Below the pieces are notes generated by a model that was given only the letters and a program-made list of their open reading frames with translations, did not search any database and was not told the DNA's origin. A program made the position numbers and the translations under genes. A stretch of 10,782 nt of DNA from the NCBI GenBank assembly GCA_017616575.1, contig JAFZXW010000042.1, positions 1-10,782 on the forward strand. Reading direction: 5' to 3'. The DNA comes from Candidatus Methanomethylophilaceae archaeon. Its GTDB lineage: Archaea; Thermoplasmatota; Thermoplasmata; Methanomassiliicoccales; Methanomethylophilaceae. Numbering within the stretch: position 1 is the first letter of the stretch; the number at the start of each line of letters is the position of its first letter. Below, piece after piece: positions 5,699 to 10,782 of this stretch.

Positions 5699-5834
5699 CA
5701 GACGGTCTATCTATAGCGTGTATTTTTAAGTTGCTGTCGCCGACGTTTTTTCGCATGAGCATTGTCCTATGAAGTCGGAGACGCCCGGCGTGCCGCGATC
5801 GAAACACGGCTCGCGACCGCCGTGCGACACACCT

Positions 5835-5850
5835 CGATATAACTTTATAT
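5835..5850 (+). promoter_or_regulatory. TATA region of the tfs-pcn-tkt operon
   Basis: Two adjacent TATA-like elements are present, GATATAAC (5836-5843) and TTTATAT (5844-5850). The upstream one would start transcription near 5865 and keep the GAGAGG ribosome site (5871-5876). The downstream one would start near 5873 and leave almost no leader. The sequence is AT-rich on both strands, so antisense start sites are possible. Confidence 0.55.
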
Positions 5851-5883
5851 GGACAGAATATGCGGAGAAAGAGAGGCTGTCAG

Positions 5884-6186
5884 ATGTTTTGCCCGTCATG
5901 CGGTTCGATGATGTTCCCGGAGGAAGGGAAATACGTGTGCAGAGGCTGCAAGCGTACGATGGACATCGGCGCGAAGCCCGAGATAATAACAACGGAGTCC
6001 AAGGACAAGGAGATCGCGATCATTTCGTCGGAAAGTCCCGCGACGCTCCCGAAGACCAGGATACTCTGTCCGAAGTGCAAGCACACCGAGGCGTTCTTCG
6101 TGATAAGGCAGACCCGTTCCGCCGATGAGCCGGAGACCATGATCTACCGCTGCTGCAAGTGCAACTACTCCTGGAGGGAGTACTGA
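5884..6186 (+). CDS. tfs: Transcription factor S (TFIIS-like RNA polymerase cleavage factor)
   Basis: This 100-residue protein has two zinc ribbons. The N-terminal ribbon uses Cys3, Cys6, Cys19 and Cys22 and resembles RPB9. The C-terminal ribbon uses Cys62, Cys65, Cys90 and Cys93 and resembles TFIIS. The hairpin RSADEPET contains Asp81-Glu82, the acidic pair that reaches the polymerase active site and stimulates cleavage of backtracked RNA, so it should be an active TFS and not an inhibitory TFS4-like form. Length is normal. I chose the ATG at 5884 because family members begin M-FCP and GAGAGG lies 7 nt upstream; an in-frame ATG at 5860 lies at the likely transcription start. It heads the operon and is followed after 14 bp by pcn, a pairing seen in other euryarchaea. 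Confidence 0.95.
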   Translation: MFCPSCGSMMFPEEGKYVCRGCKRTMDIGAKPEIITTESKDKEIAIISSESPATLPKTRILCPKCKHTEAFFVIRQTRSADEPETMIYRCCKCNYSWREY

Positions 6187-6200
6187 CAGGAGAGTCGCCC

Positions 6201-6980
6201 ATGCCCGGAACCGTTCTATACGATGGCGGCGACGCAGGCAGGCAGTTCAGTGCCGAGCTGAAGTCCGAGACGCTGAAAGGCCTGGTGAACATCATCTCAG
6301 CGCTCGTCGACGAGGTCAAGTTCAACATAACCCCCGAGGGGATGACCCTCAAGGCCGTCGACGCCGCCCACGTGGCGATGATCGAGATGAAGGTCGACAA
6401 GGGCGCGTTCGAGTCGTACTACGCGGACGACTGCGAGCTCGGCCTGGACCTCGACAAGATAAAGAGCGTCTTGAAGCTGGCATCCGGCGTGGAGTTCATA
6501 CGCATGGAGCAGAACGCGAACCTGGGCAAGCTGATATTCAAAGTCGGGAACATCACCAGGTCCATGACCATCCTGGACACCTCTAGCATGAGCGACCCCA
6601 AGGTCCCGGACCTTCATTTGAAGGCGGTCGCGGGCGTCTCCGTGGACGAGCTCAAGAGGGGCATCAGCGCGGCCGACTCCATCTCCGACCACATCACTTT
6701 AAGGCTCAACCCCGAGCGGTTCGAGCTGTCCTGCGAAGGGGACACGGACTCCGTCTCCCTCGCCTTGGACAAGGGCAAGCTCGCGGACCTGAGCGCCGAG
6801 GAGGAGGTGTGCAGCATGTACCCCCTCGACTACTTCTCCAACATCATCAAGGCGGTCCCCAACGGCACCGTCATCAACATCGAGCTCGACAGCAACTATC
6901 CGATGAAGATCTGGTTCGACATGGCGGACAACCACGTGTCCGTGAACTATCTTCTCGCCCCCAGGGTCGAGAGTGATTGA
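6201..6980 (+). CDS. pcn: DNA polymerase sliding clamp PCNA
   Basis: The 259-residue product is a PCNA clamp, a homotrimeric ring in most euryarchaea, that tethers DNA polymerase, FEN1 and ligase. Family marks are DAAHVAM (54-60), the central LDLDKIKSVLK, the interdomain connector loop region (about 125-140, ILDTSSMSDPKVPDL) and the C-terminal LAPRVE (252-257) that binds PIP-box peptides. Most archaeal PCNAs begin within a few residues of the F-AEL strand. Here about 13 extra residues (MPGTVLYDGGDAG) precede it, and no later start is available before residue 48. The ATG at 6201 follows AGGAGAG by 7 nt. The gene lies 14 bp after tfs and runs into the transketolase gene. Confidence 0.96.
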   Translation: MPGTVLYDGGDAGRQFSAELKSETLKGLVNIISALVDEVKFNITPEGMTLKAVDAAHVAMIEMKVDKGAFESYYADDCELGLDLDKIKSVLKLASGVEFIRMEQNANLGKLIFKVGNITRSMTILDTSSMSDPKVPDLHLKAVAGVSVDELKRGISAADSISDHITLRLNPERFELSCEGDTDSVSLALDKGKLADLSAEEEVCSMYPLDYFSNIIKAVPNGTVINIELDSNYPMKIWFDMADNHVSVNYLLAPRVESD

Positions 6981-6981
6981 G

Positions 6982-7812
6982 ATGCCGGAACTCAGCGTCC
7001 CAGAGCTGGAGAACATCGCCAACAAGCTCAGGCTACATGTCGTCGAGATGACCTATGCGGCCTCTTCCGGCCATCCCGGTGGATCCTTGTCGTCTGCGGA
7101 GCTCCTGTCCGTGCTGTACTTCCGCGCCATGCGCCACGACCCCTCCGACCCTTCCATGCCGGACAGGGACAGGTTCGTGCTCTCCAAGGGACATGCGGCC
7201 CCCATACTCTATTCCGCCTTGGCCGAGTCCGGGTACTTCCCGAAGGAGGACCTCCTCGGGCTCAGGAAGATGGGCTCCAAGCTTCAGGGACACCCCGTCC
7301 GCGGGACGGTCCCCGGGGTGGAGATGTCCACCGGGTCCCTCGGGCAGGGACTGAGCATGGCATGCGGCATAGCGCTCGCAGGGAAGATGGACGGGAAGGC
7401 GTACAGGACGTTCTGCCTGCTGGGCGACGGGGAGCTCCAGAGCGGCCAGAACTGGGAGGCGGCGATGTTCGCGCACCAGTACGGCCTCAGCAGCCTCATA
7501 GCGTTCGTGGACCGCAACCGCCTGCAGATCACCGGTAACACCGAGGACGCGGTCGGCCTGGACCCCCTCCCGGAGAAATGGAGGGCGTTCGGGTGGAATG
7601 TCCAGATAATAGACGGGCACAACGTCCGCCAGATCATAGACGCGATCGACAAGGCGTCCAGGTCCAGGAAGTCGCCGTCCGTCATCATAATGAACACCGT
7701 CAAAGGGAAGGGGGTGTCGTTCATGGAGAACAACGCCGGCTTCCACGGGAGGGCGTGCAAGCCCGACGAGTTCGAGCAGGCCGTCAAGGAGCTGAAGGAG
7801 GCGATACAATGA
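6982..7812 (+). CDS. Transketolase, N-terminal subunit
   Basis: The 276-residue product is the thiamine-diphosphate-binding half of a split transketolase. It shows GHPGG (30-34), SKGH (68-71), the GDGELQSG thiamine-diphosphate/Mg motif (148-155) and the partner Asn179 in DRNRLQITG, and ends with KGKGVSFMEN. With the next gene it moves two-carbon units between sugar phosphates in the non-oxidative pentose phosphate pathway, a route to ribose-5-phosphate and erythrose-4-phosphate. I chose ATG 6982, one base after the pcn stop. An in-frame GTG at 6973 would overlap pcn by 8 bp and is also possible. It overlaps the C-terminal subunit gene by 4 bp (ATGA). Split transketolases are common in archaea and some bacteria. 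Length is typical. Confidence 0.93.
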   Translation: MPELSVPELENIANKLRLHVVEMTYAASSGHPGGSLSSAELLSVLYFRAMRHDPSDPSMPDRDRFVLSKGHAAPILYSALAESGYFPKEDLLGLRKMGSKLQGHPVRGTVPGVEMSTGSLGQGLSMACGIALAGKMDGKAYRTFCLLGDGELQSGQNWEAAMFAHQYGLSSLIAFVDRNRLQITGNTEDAVGLDPLPEKWRAFGWNVQIIDGHNVRQIIDAIDKASRSRKSPSVIIMNTVKGKGVSFMENNAGFHGRACKPDEFEQAVKELKEAIQ

Positions 7813-8765
7813 CCGACGGACGCAAGTCCCTGGCTCAGCGCAACTACTACGGGAAGGCCCTCGCCGACCTCGCCGCCAAGAGGGGCGACGTCGTGGTGCT
7901 GGACGCGGACCTCGCAGGGTCCACCAAGACCTCGGATTTCAAGAAGGCCGCGCCGGAGAGGTTCGTGGAGGTCGGCATCGCGGAGCAGAACATGATAGGC
8001 ATCGCGGCCGGGCTGGCGGCTTCCGGGAAGGTGGCGTTCGCGTCCACCTTCGGGGTGTTCGCGTCCGGCAGGTGCTGGGAGCAGATCAGGCTCGCCGTCG
8101 CGTACCCGAGGCTCAACGTCAAGATAGTGGCAACCCACTGCGGGATTAGCGTGGGGGAGGACGGGGCGTCCCACCAGGCGCTCGAGGACATGGCCATCAT
8201 GCGCGCGCTCCCCAACATGGTCGTGATCTCGCCGGCCGACGCCTACGAGGCGTACGCCGCCACCATGGCCATCGCCGACTACGACGGCCCCGTGTACATG
8301 AGGATGGGGCGCGCCGAGTTCCCCACGATAATGCTCGAGGACGTCTCCTTCGAGATAGGGAAGGCCAAGGTCCTCAGGGAGGGCTCCGACGTCACCTTGA
8401 TAGGCTGCGGGCAGATGGTCGCCTCGTGCATGGAGGCCGCCGAGGCGCTCGCCGGCAAGGGCATAAGCGCCGAGGTCGTCAACATGTCAACCGTGAAGCC
8501 TTTGGACTCCGCCGCCGTCGAGGCGTCGGTCGGGAAGACCGGATGCTGCGTGACCGCCGAGGAGCACAGCGTCATAGGCGGGCTGGGGTCCGCGGTCGCG
8601 GAATGCCTCTGCAGGACGTCATGCGTCCCGCTGGAGATGGTCGGGACCAAGGACACGTTCGGAGAGTCGGGCACGCCGGCCGAACTGCTTTCAAAATACG
8701 GCCTTACCGCGGCCGACATAGTCGCGGCGGCCGAGAAATCCATAGCAAGGAAGGGAAAAGCATGA
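7809..8765 (+). CDS. Transketolase, C-terminal subunit
   Basis: This 318-residue partner of the preceding gene carries the pyrimidine-binding and C-terminal domains. It shows the catalytic Glu59 in [10 protein letters not shown] (53-62), [12 protein letters not shown] (116-127), YMRMGR (163-168) and the C-terminal [13 protein letters not shown] (251-263). Together the two subunits reconstitute one transketolase; the alternative, a DXS-like enzyme, is excluded by the split layout and the sugar-phosphate motifs. The ATG overlaps the N-subunit stop (ATGA) and has AAGGAGG 6 nt upstream, within the end of the previous gene. The stop overlaps the transaldolase start in the same way, so the three genes are translationally coupled. 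Confidence 0.93.
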   Translation: MTDGRKSLAQRNYYGKALADLAAKRGDVVVLDADLAGSTKTSDFKKAAPERFVEVGIAEQNMIGIAAGLAASGKVAFASTFGVFASGRCWEQIRLAVAYPRLNVKIVATHCGISVGEDGASHQALEDMAIMRALPNMVVISPADAYEAYAATMAIADYDGPVYMRMGRAEFPTIMLEDVSFEIGKAKVLREGSDVTLIGCGQMVASCMEAAEALAGKGISAEVVNMSTVKPLDSAAVEASVGKTGCCVTAEEHSVIGGLGSAVAECLCRTSCVPLEMVGTKDTFGESGTPAELLSKYGLTAADIVAAAEKSIARKGKA

Positions 8766-9409
8766 AGATTTTCATAGACACGGCAAATCTGGACATGATC
8801 AAAGAGGTCAACAGCTGGGGGATCCTGGACGGGGTCACCACCAACCCCAGCCTCATCGCCAAGGAGGGCGTTGACGTCAGGACCCGCGTGAAGGAGATCG
8901 CCGAGATCGTCGACGGGCCCGTCTCCGCGGAGATAATGTCCACCACCGCCCCTGAGATGATCAAGGAGGGGAGGGAGGTCGCCAAGATCCATCCCAACAT
9001 CAACATCAAGCTCCCCATGTGCGTGGAGACCCTGAAGGCCACCAAGGTGCTGTCCTCTGAGGGCATAAAGGTCAACGTCACCCTGATATTCTCCGCCCAG
9101 CAGGCCCTTCTGGCCGCCAAGGCGGGGGCGGCGTACGTCTCTCCGTTCGTCGGCCGTCTGGACGACATAGGGGCGTACGGGACCGACCTGGTCTCGCAGA
9201 TCGTCCAGGTCTTCCTGAACTACGGCATAACCACCGAGGTCATCGCGGCCTCCATCCGCGGCCCCGCCCACGTGCTGGACGCGGCCCTCGCCGGGTGCGA
9301 CATCGCCACCATCCCCTATGACACGCTCAAGATGATGGTCAAGCACCCGAAGACCGACGAAGGCATCGCGAAGTTCGTCGCCGACTACGAGAAGTCCCTT
9401 AAGAAATGA
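8762..9409 (+). CDS. tal: Transaldolase (TalC/MipB-type, small)
   Basis: The 215-residue product is a single-barrel transaldolase of the TalC/MipB group. The Schiff-base lysine is Lys83 in [15 protein letters not shown] (4-10) and GVTTNPSLI (24-32) are family marks. Glu57 and Phe129 (YVSPFVGR) fit transaldolase; the fructose-6-phosphate aldolase form has Gln and Tyr at these places. It transfers dihydroxyacetone units between sedoheptulose-7-phosphate and glyceraldehyde-3-phosphate, completing the non-oxidative pentose phosphate set with transketolase. It starts by ATGA overlap with the transketolase C gene and ends by ATGA overlap with the reductase gene. No unusual features. Confidence 0.94.
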   Translation: MKIFIDTANLDMIKEVNSWGILDGVTTNPSLIAKEGVDVRTRVKEIAEIVDGPVSAEIMSTTAPEMIKEGREVAKIHPNINIKLPMCVETLKATKVLSSEGIKVNVTLIFSAQQALLAAKAGAAYVSPFVGRLDDIGAYGTDLVSQIVQVFLNYGITTEVIAASIRGPAHVLDAALAGCDIATIPYDTLKMMVKHPKTDEGIAKFVADYEKSLKK

Positions 9410-10560
9410 GCGCGGCCTTCGATGCCGTCGTGGTCGGCGGGGGCCCTGCCGGCAGCGCGGCCGCACGCATGATGGCATCGAAAGGATACCGCGTCGGGGT
9501 CCTGGAGGAGCATTCTTCCTCCGGGGTCCCCACCCAATGCGCCGGGCTCGTGACCGACGAGGTCATCAGGATGTCCGGCGTATCCCCCGAGGTCTACAAC
9601 ACCCTCTACGGGGCGGAGGTAGTGTTCCCGGACGGGGAATCCCTCGAGGTCTGCTCGGAATGGCCGAAGGCCAAGGTCGTGGACCGCGCCGGGCTGGACA
9701 GGCTCATGGCGGAGGCCGCCGCCGACGCCGGGGCGGAGTATTCCTACGGCGACAGGTACGTCTCCCACTCGGTGTCCAAGGACGGGGCCTTCGTGCGTTC
9801 TTCATCAGGCGAGCGCAAATGCGAGGCGGTGGTGGGCGCGGACGGCCATAGCTCTGCCGTGGCGAGGTCTCTTGGCCACAATCCCGTCAAGGAGTACGTG
9901 CGGGGGGTGCAGATGGACCTGGACGTCGCTATGGACAGGCAGGACCTGTTCAGGATACGCATAGGCCACAGGTACGCCCCCGGGTTCTTCTCCTGGGAGA
10001 TTCCTTGCGGGGACTTCACCCGCGTGGGGCTGTGCACCTCGTGGTCCGAGGGGCCGCCGTACGTCCGTTTGAAAGCATTGGTCGAGGACTGCTATCCCGG
10101 AGCGCGCGTCATCGCCAAGTACTGCGGCAAGATCCCGCTGGGAGGACGCAAGGCCATCCACGGCGAGAGATGCCTTTTGATCGGGGATGCCGCCTCTCAG
10201 GTGAAGCCGGTATCTGGAGGAGGCCTGTACCCGGCGTTGAGGGCGGCGCCCATACTCGCGGAGGTCCTCTCCTCCGCATTGGAGTCAGGCGACCTGTCGG
10301 CGAGGTCCCTTTCCAGATACGACAAGATGTGCAGGGACGACTTCGGCAAGGGCCTGGACAGGTCGTACCTTTTGCGCAGGATGTACCTCCGCATGGACGA
10401 CGACGACCTTTCCAGATGCGGCGCCTATTCCGCAAGGGAGGACGTCCATTCCGTGCTGAACGAGATAGACCTGGACGATCCTGGGAAGGTCATTCGGCGC
10501 GTCGCGCACACCCCCGCCTTGGCCAGGGGCCTTCTTCTGTTGCCGAGGTGTCTGATCTGA
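9406..10560 (+). CDS. Geranylgeranyl reductase family flavoprotein
   Basis: The 384-residue product is an FAD-dependent reductase of the geranylgeranyl reductase family. The FAD fold is at [13 protein letters not shown] (8-20). PTQCAG (42-47) stands at the Pxx-Cys motif. ADG (145-147) and [19 protein letters not shown] (260-278) complete FAD binding, and FFSWEIP (194-200) is a variant of the YxWxFP substrate motif. Such enzymes saturate the isoprenoid chains of archaeal membrane lipids, acting at the membrane. It is at the short end of the family. The next gene starts inside its last 13 bp. The exact substrate is unknown, since archaea often have several paralogues. Confidence 0.9.
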   Translation: MSAAFDAVVVGGGPAGSAAARMMASKGYRVGVLEEHSSSGVPTQCAGLVTDEVIRMSGVSPEVYNTLYGAEVVFPDGESLEVCSEWPKAKVVDRAGLDRLMAEAAADAGAEYSYGDRYVSHSVSKDGAFVRSSSGERKCEAVVGADGHSSAVARSLGHNPVKEYVRGVQMDLDVAMDRQDLFRIRIGHRYAPGFFSWEIPCGDFTRVGLCTSWSEGPPYVRLKALVEDCYPGARVIAKYCGKIPLGGRKAIHGERCLLIGDAASQVKPVSGGGLYPALRAAPILAEVLSSALESGDLSARSLSRYDKMCRDDFGKGLDRSYLLRRMYLRMDDDDLSRCGAYSAREDVHSVLNEIDLDDPGKVIRRVAHTPALARGLLLLPRCLI

Positions 10561-10782
10561 GGGCCGTCACCTTCGCCAAGATCCCAGTGGACGAGGCCGG
10601 CCCCGTGATACGCGACCTGATGCGGAGGGGATACGTCGACCTTCATGCTAAGATCGGCAAGGACGACGAATATCGTTATGTCCCGATACTGCCCGAGCAC
10701 CTAGGCTCGGACGCACTCTCCGGGATGGAGCTGATTTCTGGCGAGGCCCACACCTTGGACCGCCGGACCCCCCAGGAGCGCA
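10548..10782 (+). CDS. Trm5/Taw2-like tRNA methyltransferase or transferase, N-terminal part (cut by window edge)
   Basis: About 78 residues are visible before the right edge. The start [20 protein letters not shown], then RRGYVDLHAKIGKDDEYRYVPI, resembles the small N-terminal domain of archaeal Trm5/Taw2 (Met-10+ like) proteins, which act on G37 of tRNA-Phe in wybutosine or m1G synthesis. The SAM domain lies outside the window, so Trm5 (methyl transfer) and Taw2 (aminocarboxypropyl transfer) cannot be told apart. The start is taken as GTG at 10548, overlapping the reductase gene by 13 bp, since it precedes the family-like segment. No strong Shine-Dalgarno is visible, so the start is a best guess. 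Confidence 0.6.
   Translation, partial: MSDLRAVTFAKIPVDEAGPVIRDLMRRGYVDLHAKIGKDDEYRYVPILPEHLGSDALSGMELISGEAHTLDRRTPQER

Larger units (their letters stand above)
5586..5883. other. Divergent intergenic region between the nuclease and tfs
   Basis: These 298 bp contain no supported gene. On the nuclease side they hold a leader of about 85 nt with a hairpin (5612-5628), a palindrome (5675-5687) and a TATA box (5691-5698). On the tfs side they hold two adjacent TATA-like boxes (5835-5850). The middle (about 5700-5830) has a T6 run at 5746-5751 and GC-rich inverted repeats (for example 5805-5824), but I find no tRNA or clear ncRNA there. Confidence 0.7.

Noticed and set aside
4362..5729. A 455-residue plus-strand open frame over the beta-CASP nuclease
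   Set aside because: It is the antisense shadow of a complete metal-ligand gene, with no motifs of its own.
5746..5751. T6 run as a plus-strand terminator
   Set aside because: No plus-strand gene ends nearby, and the stem before it is only about 3 bp. Its role cannot be supported.
5793..5809. A tRNA T-arm-like stem and 7-nt loop on the minus strand
   Set aside because: The loop TTTCGAT lacks the required C at position 56, and no acceptor, D or anticodon arm can be built around it.
8279..9478. A 399-residue minus-strand open frame over the transketolase C and transaldolase genes
   Set aside because: It is antisense to two coupled genes with full catalytic motifs and has no domain signature.

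Overview
The window looks like ordinary chromosomal DNA of a GC-rich archaeon. The evidence is a set of archaeal information-processing genes: the exosome subunit Csl4, transcription factor S, PCNA, a CPSF-type beta-CASP nuclease, a METTL5-like rRNA methylase, a geranylgeranyl reductase for archaeal lipids and the start of a Trm5/Taw2-like tRNA methyltransferase. AT-rich TATA-like boxes lie in front of the genes that head transcripts. The gene mix suggests a euryarchaeon, perhaps of the Thermoplasmata/Methanomassiliicoccales group, but no marker gene here proves the lineage. I see no mobile element, CRISPR array, tRNA or rRNA.

Left part (1-1394, minus strand): METTL5-like methylase, then csl4, then a truncated ThiI-type PP-loop gene. 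They are packed within 2-6 bp of each other and form an RNA modification/decay operon. A 330-bp divergent intergenic region (1395-1724) follows. It carries TATA-like boxes, a cluster of GAAAC/GTTTC half-sites and two tandem GNRA-loop hairpins just before purH. purH (1725-3275, plus) is full length and bifunctional, and is best read from a TTG start with a perfect Shine-Dalgarno.

Middle part (3265-5585, minus strand): a small zinc-ribbon-like protein of unknown function overlaps the purH tail. Upstream of it is a two-gene operon of a beta-CASP nuclease and a NadC-family phosphoribosyltransferase that lacks several residues usually needed for quinolinate. The nuclease has a leader of about 85 nt with a hairpin next to its ribosome site and a perfect palindrome between its TATA box and the inferred start of transcription.

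Right part (5884 to the window end, plus strand): one long, tightly packed gene run of tfs, pcn, split transketolase (N and C halves), transaldolase, geranylgeranyl reductase and the start of a Trm5/Taw2-like gene. Most junctions are 4-bp ATGA overlaps or similar. Transketolase and transaldolase give the non-oxidative pentose phosphate route to ribose-5-phosphate, which feeds nucleotide synthesis (purH) and the DNA/RNA machinery nearby. No clearly new system is visible. The most interesting points are the candidate regulatory structures before purH and the nuclease, and the divergent NadC-like enzyme.
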